From an uncultured Armatimonadota bacterium (GTDB lineage Bacteria; Armatimonadota; Fimbriimonadia; Fimbriimonadales; Fimbriimonadaceae): DNA of 40,475 nucleotides. The position numbers were made by a program, and so were the translations under genes. The first letter of the stretch is position 1. Each line of letters opens with the position of its first letter. The stretch is taken from contig CAIVDU010000077.1 of the NCBI GenBank assembly GCA_903904815.1, positions 1 through 40,475 on the forward strand. Reading direction: 5' to 3'. Below, piece after piece: positions 23,548-31,834 of this stretch. The notes below the pieces were generated by a model. The model did no database searches. It saw only the letters and a list, made by a program, of their open reading frames with translations, and was not told the DNA's origin.

Positions 23548-25281
23548 TTACTGGGATAGGGTGAGCGGACGAACGAAGATCCGTGTATTCATCCATCGTT
23601 GCAACTCTTGGAAGTGAGGATCTGCGGACATATCTCCAGCTTCAATTCGGTGGGAGTAGAGATCGAGGGTCCCGTTCTTAGTCGACCAAGACAGCGGTCG
23701 TCCATTCTTGAACTCGAGATAGAACCGCTCCGACACGTCGCGCATGATCGATACGGATGCCCTTCGGTCCCATTTGAAAAGGCTCATTGCCAAGAGGATT
23801 GCCGGATCGCAGCCGAGCTCTTTGGTGACTTGGTCGTGCGAGGTATCTAGGCTCACCTCCTGTGCTCGTCGACCGATGAGGTCCGACACGGAAGGGCCTA
23901 CGTGACTGATCAATAATCGCATCTCGGTGCGATGATCCTCGACCTGAGGCATCGACCCGCTGATCACGCCAGCGGACTTTGTCCACGCAAGTACACCCGC
24001 ATGGTCATCCAGCAAAAAACGAAACACGCGTTCGCTTGGCTTGAGGTCTCGGTTCGCCCGCCACCAGGTCTGCATTTCCGGAAGAGAGGCAACGACTCCG
24101 TCTGGCTGTTTGAGCCCCAAGTAGGTGAGATATTGAAAAAGCTCGGACGCACTCTCGGCGACTGACTTGACCCGCAAACCAAGAGGCCCAAACTCGGGTG
24201 AGCGGGTCAACCTCTTATCGCTGGCGATGCAGGAGATAAGGCGATCAGCCAACACGTTGTCGTTGTGGTCAGGCACCGTGAACGCTCCGCTCTGGCCGGG
24301 CGAATTGAACCCAGGATTGCAGATGTCTTGGAGTTGGGTGACCTCTTCTCCAGCCTGTCCTCGGGACGAGGAGGGCTTCTCCGCCAACCGCCTTCGCGCA
24401 TCGCGGATGAGTTCGGGGGCCTGGTCCAGGAAGTCAAGGGATGGAAGGAACCAACTGCTGGAAGTTTCAGCGGAAGCCATTTGCGCATACTCCGGTCGGA
24501 GCTTAGTGAGTTCTGTAGCCAGACGGATGGCTCCTTCTTCTTGACCACGCTGGTGGTTGCCGACGGCTCGAGCCCATTTCGTCCTGAGAAGCGTCAATGC
24601 CATCGAGCTCAAGGGCTCAGGAGGAAGGCTTTGGGCCGGCCCGAGGATTTTTTCGGTGAGCTCCGGGTGTCCCGCAATCAGAAAAAGTGCGCCGGCGATC
24701 CCCTTTGGAAATCCGGGAGGGCGGGAAGAGGCATAGCGGTCTGGCCTCGGAGGAACACCCCAGGCAGGGTCGTTTGCGCCAAGAGCGAGTCTCAAGTCGT
24801 TAGGGCGAAGCTCGTCGAAACGAACTGGGCTGTCCCATAACAGCGTAGAGCGGGTCAGCCCGTCGAGTGCCAGCAGTCGTTTCTTACCATCTCTTCCGGT
24901 AATGACCCACCCGAAACCGTTAACTTCCTTACCGGGCTCGGTCCCGTCCGGCGCAATTCCATGATAGCGAACTCTGGAAAACACCCCGGCTCGCGGGTCT
25001 CCGAGTCCGTGTGATTGCAAAAACGACACTGCTTTCACGTAGTTCTGCGGCAGAGAACAGGTTGGCGCCGTCCATGCTTTCCCCTTCGGTTCTTCGTGGT
25101 CGGCCAAATCGTGAGCGTACAAAAGGCGCTTTGCCATCCCAATCGAGGAAGGTAAGACATTGGGGGGCCGGCAACCCCCAGCGAAAGTGGCAATGATTCC
25201 CGCGAGCGCAGCTGTTCGTCCCAACCGCCAGATTCGGTTTGAACGGCTAAAACTTCCGTCCGGGCTATTCCCACCAGGCAT
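23548..25281 (-). CDS. Lipoprotein paralog B, C-terminally truncated
   Basis: A 577-residue predicted lipoprotein of the same family: signal region with FAGGC lipobox (Cys37), then LPQNYVKAVSFLQSHGLGDP, GWVITGRDGKK, ALFLIAGHPELTEK, RTKWARAVGNHQRG, DARRRLAEK, LISCIASDKRLTR, TWWRANRDLKPSERVFRFLL and FKWDRRASVSI. It stops after LYSHRIEAGDMS, the point equivalent to LYEHLLEAGDQS in paralog A, so about 220 C-terminal residues (the LKDKS and WDYR.CDE blocks) are missing. No remains of them are seen in the 105 bp downstream. The ATG at 25281 lies inside the end of paralog C (17-bp overlap), implying coupling. The frame is open to 25446, but that part is paralog C shadow. Confidence 0.8.
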   Translation of the reverse strand: MPGGNSPDGSFSRSNRIWRLGRTAALAGIIATFAGGCRPPNVLPSSIGMAKRLLYAHDLADHEEPKGKAWTAPTCSLPQNYVKAVSFLQSHGLGDPRAGVFSRVRYHGIAPDGTEPGKEVNGFGWVITGRDGKKRLLALDGLTRSTLLWDSPVRFDELRPNDLRLALGANDPAWGVPPRPDRYASSRPPGFPKGIAGALFLIAGHPELTEKILGPAQSLPPEPLSSMALTLLRTKWARAVGNHQRGQEEGAIRLATELTKLRPEYAQMASAETSSSWFLPSLDFLDQAPELIRDARRRLAEKPSSSRGQAGEEVTQLQDICNPGFNSPGQSGAFTVPDHNDNVLADRLISCIASDKRLTRSPEFGPLGLRVKSVAESASELFQYLTYLGLKQPDGVVASLPEMQTWWRANRDLKPSERVFRFLLDDHAGVLAWTKSAGVISGSMPQVEDHRTEMRLLISHVGPSVSDLIGRRAQEVSLDTSHDQVTKELGCDPAILLAMSLFKWDRRASVSIMRDVSERFYLEFKNGRPLSWSTKNGTLDLYSHRIEAGDMSADPHFQELQRWMNTRIFVRPLTLSQ

Positions 25282-27679
25282 CGTCGGAATACATTTTTTT
25301 CGGATGCGATCGGAGTGTTTCGATGATTCTTGCAATTGCCGCATCCTTTTTCGGTTCGGGCCAGGTTGCCTGGAAATCATTCTTACCATGTAGGACCGTC
25401 CTTGTCGCGACTTCATCACAAACTCGGTAGTTCCAACTTCCATCAACCGGGGGAATCGTGTCTCCAGGGCGCGGCATTGTTCGGGTGATGGGGTGCCCGA
25501 GTGCCTCTACGACCACCGTGCCGTTGCGGTTCAGAACCCGGCCAAGCGAAGATTTGTCCCTGAGCATGAGAATGACGTCGTCTTGGAGCTCAGGCAAGTT
25601 CATGAGTGGAGTGGCCATAGCTCGGAAAGCAAGAGGCGCATAGCTGGGATCCGACTTCAGAATGTTCCCAATATTCTTGGGAACCGTCCCCTTGAATAAA
25701 AGTCTTGGCATATCCGCGAAGGGCGGATCGGTTCGATGCGAATAATAGAATTGAAGCAAAGTCGACAATCGGGCGTTCTTCTCTTGGCAACTAACGGCGA
25801 CGAGCGACATATATTCAGGGGCCACCGATACCTCTCCCCGACTGTAGCGCCTCTCCAAGAGCGGAAGTAGGTCGGGATCGACCAGTTCGAAACGTTGGGC
25901 CCGCATGCTTAGAAATGGCCCGGGGCCAGCGTTTGGGCTTCGATTCGACTGAAGGTAGAGCGAGACTTCTCTGTCCCGCTGCGAGGCAAGCAGGTGATCC
26001 GAAACCTTCTTCAATGCGTCCCCGCTGGCTCGTTGGTCCCAGCGCCACAGGCATTCGCACATGATCTTTAACAAGATCTCGGACTGACCGGGGACTAATA
26101 ACTGGTTCACCCGTTGATTCATGAGCTCGGAAGCTGATGGATGAGCATGGGCCTTTAGCATGTTCTGAGTCCATCGCCGTTCAACCGGACTCATGGATTC
26201 AAATGTCGACTGGAGCCCACTGATCTGTTTTGCCGCGCATACCCATTGAATTGCGTCGCCTCTGTCGTCGGCCAACAAACGGAATACTCGCTCACCCGGT
26301 CGCAGGTTGGAGTTTGTGTCCCACCAGTCTTGAACTGTTTTCGCGCTGGGAAGTCTCCCATTCCTATCCGCATGAAATGACGCCGTCGCGATCTTGTTAA
26401 CTGCTCGCAGCGCCAACTCTCGGACCGGTACGACCCGGTACTCGCCATGGGATTTCACCACGAGTCGGCTCAGCCTCTCATCTCGTCCTAGGCATCCGAT
26501 AAGTTGCGGCATCATCACCGGCCCCTGCTTCGAGAGCCGTTCCAGGTTTTGTCTTGACGCGGCAATCTTCGGGGAAACGTCGGGCATGGTTTGACCAAAA
26601 GGAAGCCCGAAATCCTCCAGGCCGTCGATATCGGTTTGGTCCAGAATGGTCCCGCGCGGATTGCCGCTTTCGGTCCCCGCGATTCCCAGTCGTCGCTGAC
26701 AATCTTTTAGTATTTGGGGGACTTGGTCCAGAAAGCGGAAAGGGGAGTGTTGATGGTCAGCCCCGTCGACCTTTAGCTCGGATTCGTAAGTCGTTCGGAG
26801 GGCCCTGAGTTCGGCGAAGAGGTTGATCGCACTTGCATCATCTCCCTTACTGAATGCGTCAAGCGCCCGAATCCACTTTGCGTGCAGAAGCGATATGGCT
26901 AACTGAGGGAGGTAGGGCGCATGCGCATTGCGGTTGCGACCCAACTCGCGCTGAGCCAGATCCGGATTTCCATCAACAAGAAAGAGTGCGTCGAGCAGAT
27001 TCGTCGAGTCCTCTCCTCCCCTTGGTTGGGTGAGAGATGCGGCCCCCGGTAGGCTCGGCAGCGCTCCCACTGAGAACTGCGGGTCGACTGAGGGTAGCGA
27101 TCCCCCGTAACTGAAAGAATCAAGCAAGATCCCTCCGTTCTCCTCCAGACTCCTCACCATCCCCTGGCTGACCGCTGCGGATGCTGACACGTTGAGGAAG
27201 TTGTGGATGTCAGCAGCCCGTGGCTTCGAGAAGTCGAGATGAGCCAGCCCATCCTCGCTGATAAAGCACGGCTTCCCATCCTTCCGCTTCACCAGCCATC
27301 CGTATGAGTTGGGGGCTTGGGTGTAAAGCCCTTCATCGGCGAGACCCATTCGCAGAATGACTTTGACGAATTGTCCCCCACGCGGATCTGCCAGTCCGTG
27401 TCTCTGCAGAAACTGGACGGCCTTCACGAAGTCTGATGGCAGATTGGAGGTCGGCGGGTTCCAAATATGATCTGTCTCTTCCGGTTGCTGAACAGGCTGA
27501 GCTTTGGTCCATGCCGCTACGCTGATGGGCTTCGGTGAGGGAAGCGATCTGGGCGCGTGTCCGCACCCACCGGCCACCGTAAGGGCCGAGAACGCCAAGC
27601 ATGGCCGCAAGTGAAGTAACCGGCGCACAAAGATATGTGGAGTAGGTTTTCTACGCTGGCGGCTATTGGAGGGAGTCAT
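25265..27679 (-). CDS. Large lipoprotein, paralog C (first of the tandem)
   Basis: An 804-residue predicted lipoprotein. The N-terminus is basic, with a signal peptide ending TVAGGC (lipidated Cys39). It shares with A and B: LPSDFVKAVQFLQRHGLADP, GWLVKRKDGKPCFISEDGL, ALFLVDGNPDLAQ, LLHAKWIRALDAFSKGDD, FLDQVPQILKDCQRRL, LIGCLGRDERLSR, DWWDTNSNLRPGERVFRLLA, LWRWDQRASGDAL, and with A the C-terminal LPELQDDVILMLRDKSSLGR and WNYRVCDEVATR with TWP. Function unknown. It is the promoter-proximal gene of the unit and is divergent from the membrane-protein gene at 27769. Confidence 0.85.
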   Translation of the reverse strand: MTPSNSRQRRKPTPHIFVRRLLHLRPCLAFSALTVAGGCGHAPRSLPSPKPISVAAWTKAQPVQQPEETDHIWNPPTSNLPSDFVKAVQFLQRHGLADPRGGQFVKVILRMGLADEGLYTQAPNSYGWLVKRKDGKPCFISEDGLAHLDFSKPRAADIHNFLNVSASAAVSQGMVRSLEENGGILLDSFSYGGSLPSVDPQFSVGALPSLPGAASLTQPRGGEDSTNLLDALFLVDGNPDLAQRELGRNRNAHAPYLPQLAISLLHAKWIRALDAFSKGDDASAINLFAELRALRTTYESELKVDGADHQHSPFRFLDQVPQILKDCQRRLGIAGTESGNPRGTILDQTDIDGLEDFGLPFGQTMPDVSPKIAASRQNLERLSKQGPVMMPQLIGCLGRDERLSRLVVKSHGEYRVVPVRELALRAVNKIATASFHADRNGRLPSAKTVQDWWDTNSNLRPGERVFRLLADDRGDAIQWVCAAKQISGLQSTFESMSPVERRWTQNMLKAHAHPSASELMNQRVNQLLVPGQSEILLKIMCECLWRWDQRASGDALKKVSDHLLASQRDREVSLYLQSNRSPNAGPGPFLSMRAQRFELVDPDLLPLLERRYSRGEVSVAPEYMSLVAVSCQEKNARLSTLLQFYYSHRTDPPFADMPRLLFKGTVPKNIGNILKSDPSYAPLAFRAMATPLMNLPELQDDVILMLRDKSSLGRVLNRNGTVVVEALGHPITRTMPRPGDTIPPVDGSWNYRVCDEVATRTVLHGKNDFQATWPEPKKDAAIARIIETLRSHPKKMYSDDAWWE

Positions 27680-27768
27680 GGATTCTCAATCGCGATTCAT
27701 TGGCATCTATTAGAGTCCCTGGTCGCGGTGCATGTTACAGTGGCGACCTGTTGGCGTAAGCTGGGGAC

Positions 27769-28230
27769 ATGGCGATAGAGCCGATCGGAACCGATGAAAG
27801 GCTAGAGACGCCGATCTCCAAGCCTCGCGACCTCGATACCCAAATGATGTTTGGGTGCACCGGCTTTGTACTGACATCGATAGTTGCCTTCCTGCTTTCA
27901 GTGTGGCCGTTCATCGTGTTTACCAACATCGAACGACTTTCGACCCTCGCCGAATGCGCCTTGTTCGGGCTTTTCCCGGCCACCGTGCTTGGCGCAGTGG
28001 CAACCCGAAGGTGGGGTCTCGCGGGAGCATGCGGATTCGTTGGGAATGCCCTTGCCTTCGACGTTTTTCTCTATCTTCGCTTCCAGGAGATCGCGCTCGG
28101 GGCCGAGGCGAGAAGGATCCCGATCCCGGATTATCCGATGAGTTTGGGCTTGCTCGCGCCGTTGGCTTGGCTACTGTTTGTTCTGCTCGTTTCCCTTGCC
28201 CTGTTGCCAAAAGCAGAGCTGAAAGGCTGA
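27769..28230 (+). CDS. Small multi-pass membrane protein, function unknown
   Basis: A 153-residue protein with a hydrophilic N-terminus of about 25 residues and three to four hydrophobic helices (about 28-50, 60-78, 83-98 and 125-145). No motif is recognised. The start ATG has GGGGA immediately upstream. The gene precedes fliS by 100 bp on the same strand and is divergent from the lipoprotein unit, so it might belong to either. Confidence 0.6.
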   Translation: MAIEPIGTDERLETPISKPRDLDTQMMFGCTGFVLTSIVAFLLSVWPFIVFTNIERLSTLAECALFGLFPATVLGAVATRRWGLAGACGFVGNALAFDVFLYLRFQEIALGAEARRIPIPDYPMSLGLLAPLAWLLFVLLVSLALLPKAELKG

Positions 28231-28330
28231 CCAGATTTTCGCGCGAAGATTGGGGTGGCAAGCCGTTGTCTCTCGGCGCCGATCTTCCGACAATCTCTTT
28301 GTGCCGACTTGGCACGGAGAGCTAACAAGG

Positions 28331-28741
28331 TTGTCTTACGGCAAAAACGCGTTTGAGTATCAGAAGATCGCTGTGAACAGTGCATCACCCGTGGGTTTGG
28401 TGATCATGCTTTATGATGGCGGCCTGCGATTCATGGCCCGAGGCAAGGAAGCCATCTTAGAAGGTGACCTCAAGAAACAGGACGACCAGCTTCGGCGCGC
28501 GCAGAAGATCGTTCTGGAACTCATGAGTTCCCTCGATATGGTGCGCGGTGGCGATGTCGCGAAGAACTTGTTTGCTCTCTATACCTATGTGACCGAGAAG
28601 CTCGTGGAAGCCAACATGAAGGATGACCCGGCATGTGTGGACGAGGCGATGAACGTGTTCAGCGGCCTCCGCTCAAGCTGGGCCGAAATAGAGCGAAGGG
28701 ATCGTGAGGGCAAACCGCAAGAGGTGGCCCTTGCCTCTTGA
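28331..28741 (+). CDS. fliS: Flagellar secretion chaperone FliS
   Basis: A 136-residue helical protein. YGKNAFEYQKIAVNSASPVG and LVIMLYDGGLRFMARGKEAI carry the FliS signature (Y..aY....V.tASP..Li.MLYDGa). FliS caps the C-terminus of flagellin in the cytosol until export. The frame is open to 28250, but residues before SYGKNAF are not FliS-like, so I use the TTG at 28331 with AAGG directly upstream (a tight spacing). It overlaps the next gene, a FliT-like partner. Flagellin and the rest of the flagellar genes are not here. Confidence 0.9.
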   Translation: MSYGKNAFEYQKIAVNSASPVGLVIMLYDGGLRFMARGKEAILEGDLKKQDDQLRRAQKIVLELMSSLDMVRGGDVAKNLFALYTYVTEKLVEANMKDDPACVDEAMNVFSGLRSSWAEIERRDREGKPQEVALAS

Positions 28742-29000
28742 GCAGTTGCTGGCGCTCACCGTCGCCCTTGAAGACGCCGTTGGTCGGCGAGATTGGCCTG
28801 AAGTAAATGTCCTGTTCAGTGAGCGAGGGCAGATTTTGGATAGCGACATCCAAGTCGACCCCTCGCAGGTTGAGGCAATTCTGCGAGCGGATGCAAGGTT
28901 GCATGAGCGGCTCCAAGCGGAAAGGAGCGTCCTACAGACGCAACTGAAGCAAACCCGAAAGGTCGCCGCAGCTCAGAAGCTATACACCAAGCTGGGCTGA
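28731..29000 (+). CDS. FliT-like small helical protein
   Basis: An 89-residue, all-helical protein if started at the TTG at 28731 (PLEQLLALTVALEDAVGRRD); the frame is open from a GTG at 28704. It overlaps the fliS 3' end, so it is translationally coupled. Size, helicity (EDAVGRRDWPEVNVLFSERG, then a long coiled helix with LKQTRKVAAAQKLY) and position behind fliS suggest a FliT/FlgN-type flagellar chaperone, but the sequence is not conserved enough to be sure. Confidence 0.6.
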   Translation: MPLEQLLALTVALEDAVGRRDWPEVNVLFSERGQILDSDIQVDPSQVEAILRADARLHERLQAERSVLQTQLKQTRKVAAAQKLYTKLG

Positions 29001-29015
29001 GCCCGAGGTCCCAGG

Positions 29016-29021
29016 TATCCT
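29016..29021 (+). promoter_or_regulatory. Candidate -10 box for prfB
   Basis: TATCCT, 6 nt before the ATG at 29028, which would put the transcription start at or next to the start codon. No Shine-Dalgarno is seen before that ATG. Confidence 0.35.
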
Positions 29022-29027
29022 AAGCGA

Positions 29028-30144
29028 ATGCTGTCATTTGACCAGCAGGAAGCGCTGTCCAAGGCTCGCGGGCGCCTAGACGCTATTAGGGGGCATCTTT
29101 GACTACCCTCACCTGCAAAAACAGATTGAAGAACTAGAAAATCTTTCGGCCCAGCCCGATTTTTGGAACGACTCCGCTAGTGCGAATAAATCACTGCAGA
29201 AGCTATCGCGACTGCGAAATATCGCCAACCCGTTCCTGGAGCTGGATAAAACCGAACGCGACATCTCTGAACTCCTTGAGCTGCTAAGGCTCGAGGATGA
29301 CGCCGAGACGCAGAAAGAAGCTGACGATATGGCGTTGGCATTTCTTGCGCGTCTTGACGCCTACGAACTTCGCACGCTTCTGAACGGGGAGCATGACGGC
29401 CGAAATGCCCTCCTTGAAGTCAATGCGGGAGCCGGTGGTTCCGAAGCCTGTGACTGGGCATCCATGCTCTATCGCCTCTACACCCGTTGGGCCGAGAAGC
29501 ACAACTATAAAGTAGAGGTCCTGAGCGAGACGCCCGGCGATGTCACCGGTTACCGATCGATTCAGGTCTTGGTGACCGGAGAAAACGCCTACGGATTCCT
29601 CAAGGCAGAGGGCGGTGTTCACCGTCTCGTCCGAATCTCCCCCTTCGATGCCAATGCTCGCCGACACACGTCGTTCGCCAAGATCGAAGTGTTGCCGGAG
29701 ATCGAGGAATCCGAAGTGTCCATCAACCCGGACGATCTCAAGGTCGAAACATTACGGGCGGGTGGCGCGGGTGGCCAACACGTCAATAAGACCGAGTCGG
29801 CAGTTCGGATCACCCACTTGCCAACTGGCATCGTAGTTTCCTGCCAAAACGAACGCAGTCAGCATAAAAATCGCGCCAGCGCGATGTCCGTGTTGCTCGC
29901 TCGACTCTCTGAAGTGCAGAAGGCCAAGTCGCAAGACGAGATCAATGCGCTCAAGGGCGATGGCGGACCGGCTGCCTGGGGAAGGCAGATCCGAAGCTAC
30001 GTCATGCAACCGTATACGATGGTGAAAGATCACCGGACGGGATTCGAGACAGGCAACGTGATCGGCGTCATGGACGGCGATATCGACGGGTTCATTGAGG
30101 CGTACCTCAAGAAGGCGCCTTCGGACGACACTTTTATCGAGTAG
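29028..30144 (+). CDS. prfB: Peptide chain release factor 2, programmed +1 frameshift
   Basis: A 371-residue RF2 read in two frames. ORF1 (29028-29102) encodes [20 protein letters not shown] then RGHL and meets an in-frame TGA at 29100. The slip site is AGG GGG CAT CTT TGA C, with the internal AGGGGG Shine-Dalgarno-like element in the standard position. The +1 shift at CTT resumes as [12 protein letters not shown] from 29101 and runs to 30144. The codon-reading tripeptide SPF is at residues 204-206 (E. coli 205-207) and the catalytic GGQ at 248-250, so it terminates at UGA and UAA. The frameshift is autoregulatory: scarce RF2 favours shifting. Counting from the internal ATG at 29329 would lose the first 100 residues. 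Confidence 0.97.
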
Positions 30145-30150
30145 TTCACA

Positions 30151-30171
30151 CCAACCGTGAAGAACGGTTGG
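30151..30171 (+). terminator. Hairpin downstream of prfB
   Basis: CCAACCGT-GAAGA-ACGGTTGG, a perfect 8-bp stem 7 bp after the prfB stop. No T-run follows, so it is a weak or rho-assisted terminator, or an mRNA 3' stabiliser. Confidence 0.5.
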
Positions 30172-30229
30172 AGCCTCTCGGACGTCTTTATGGAAGTCCC
30201 GCGGATCGGGTAGGGTCCCCATACAACCT

Positions 30230-31834
30230 ATGCTGTCATGCCTCGCTCTCTTACTTGCCGGTCCCCCCACCTTGACGGCGCCCGTACTCCCGCCGGGTTG
30301 TAGCCCCGATTTTCAGCGGATGGTGATCTCCGTCGAGCAGAGCCTCAAGGACGGGGCCTTTGATGTTGCGGCCCGCAAATTCCAACTCCTGCCGAAGGCG
30401 AGCGCCGTGTTCTCTTGGGATGACTCGAAGGTGCCGGCAGGTCAGCGAGCCTCGTTCGCCGCCGCGAGAGACTTGGCCATCAAGGCCTGGGATCGACACC
30501 AGAGTGGTCAGATCACGTTCAAACCCGGGCCATCTCCGGACATCAAGTTTTCGTTTGAGCCGAAGCTCGCCAATGATCCTAGCACTGGGTCCCCCGCCGG
30601 GCTTGCTTCATTCGTCTCCGAGACCACGTTGCCGAGAATCGAGGCCATCCTTGGTCTGATCCGAGGACCGGAATCCCGGGCAACTGCGGCCATTGACGTG
30701 CAGAACGACGTCGAATACGCGATCGGGACCTATCTTGGAGTCGCTCAGGATCCCGTCCCAACGACCTCGATGTCCAAATCAGACGCCGTGGCCATCGTGG
30801 CGAACATTGTGACGGCGCCCGAGTTCGACACGGCCAAAAGGAACTTGGCCGCCGTAGAAGTGCTCCGCTCCGCGATCCATGCTCAAGTCCGCCTTCAGCC
30901 AGCCCAACCGATCGCATCTTTTGAGTCGACTTCTCTCACTTACGGGCCTGTGCTTCAGGGACAACAGGCCATGGTTCCCTTGATGATCACCAACATTGGA
31001 CAGGGAGATCTCACGTACGAGGTGCTTCCCGAGTGCAGTTGCATCACGGCCGGACCTGCCGGCTCGATCAAGCCAAACCAGTCGAAGCTCATTGATATCC
31101 TGGTCGACACGGCAGAGTGGTCGCGGACCCTCGTGAAAAAGCTAGTAGTCCTCACGAACGATGCCGAAAACCCGGTGCGCGTGGTTCCGCTTGAAGTCAA
31201 GGTCAATCCTCGCTACCGATGGATTGTTCCGGGTGGAGGAGCTCGCGTGGTGGACGACGCCGGCTCCGATATCAATCTCTATCTCGACCTTCCGCTCGAC
31301 TCCGGCATCTTCCCCAACGGCGTAAAATTCGATGGGGTCGAAGGAACCGCCAAGCTTGAGCTCTTTTCGGGTGAGCTTGCCGATCCTGATCACGGGGAAG
31401 GGAAGATTCAGCGGAATGGCTACGTAGTCAAATTGCACGTATCTGGAAATATCATCGGCGGACGCCAGGTTGGCACCGTAACCGTCTCGACGTCGAGTGA
31501 GTTGTTCCCACAGATCACCTATAACCTGTCTTTTCAGAAAGGGATCATCGCGATGCCGGACGACGTCAACATGGGCATGATCTCTGGCGGATCGAAAACG
31601 GTCTACGTGCAGATGACTCGCCCTGGTCGGCCCTTCCGAGTTCTATCTACCGCAACGACTTCGAAGAACTTGACCGCCAAGGCGTCGAAGGTGAGCGGCA
31701 CCGACGACTATCTGGTGACCATCTCGTTCTCCGGAAAGGCGTCTCCGGGAGACTATCTCGCGGTGGTTCACGTCTACACCGATGATCCTCGCCAAGGGAA
31801 GATCGATATTCCGGTCCGCGGGACCCTAGAATGA
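30230..31834 (+). CDS. Secreted DUF1573-containing protein
   Basis: A 534-residue exported protein with a short signal peptide (MLSCLALLLAGPPTLTAPVL). An N-terminal helical region (about 30-220) has no recognised family. A DUF1573 Ig-like domain is at about 230-325: GQQAMVPLMITNIGQGDLTY, EVLPECSCITAGPAGSIKPN and KLVVLTNDAENPVRVVPLEV match the pattern of that family (N.G...L.....sC.C......i.pg, then tN). The rest (325-534) looks like two more beta-sandwich domains, the last ending DDPRQGKIDIPVRGTLE, probably a second divergent DUF1573-type repeat. The role is unknown. The stop overlaps the next gene (ATGA), so the pair is coupled and may act together outside the cell. Confidence 0.8.
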   Translation: MLSCLALLLAGPPTLTAPVLPPGCSPDFQRMVISVEQSLKDGAFDVAARKFQLLPKASAVFSWDDSKVPAGQRASFAAARDLAIKAWDRHQSGQITFKPGPSPDIKFSFEPKLANDPSTGSPAGLASFVSETTLPRIEAILGLIRGPESRATAAIDVQNDVEYAIGTYLGVAQDPVPTTSMSKSDAVAIVANIVTAPEFDTAKRNLAAVEVLRSAIHAQVRLQPAQPIASFESTSLTYGPVLQGQQAMVPLMITNIGQGDLTYEVLPECSCITAGPAGSIKPNQSKLIDILVDTAEWSRTLVKKLVVLTNDAENPVRVVPLEVKVNPRYRWIVPGGGARVVDDAGSDINLYLDLPLDSGIFPNGVKFDGVEGTAKLELFSGELADPDHGEGKIQRNGYVVKLHVSGNIIGGRQVGTVTVSTSSELFPQITYNLSFQKGIIAMPDDVNMGMISGGSKTVYVQMTRPGRPFRVLSTATTSKNLTAKASKVSGTDDYLVTISFSGKASPGDYLAVVHVYTDDPRQGKIDIPVRGTLE

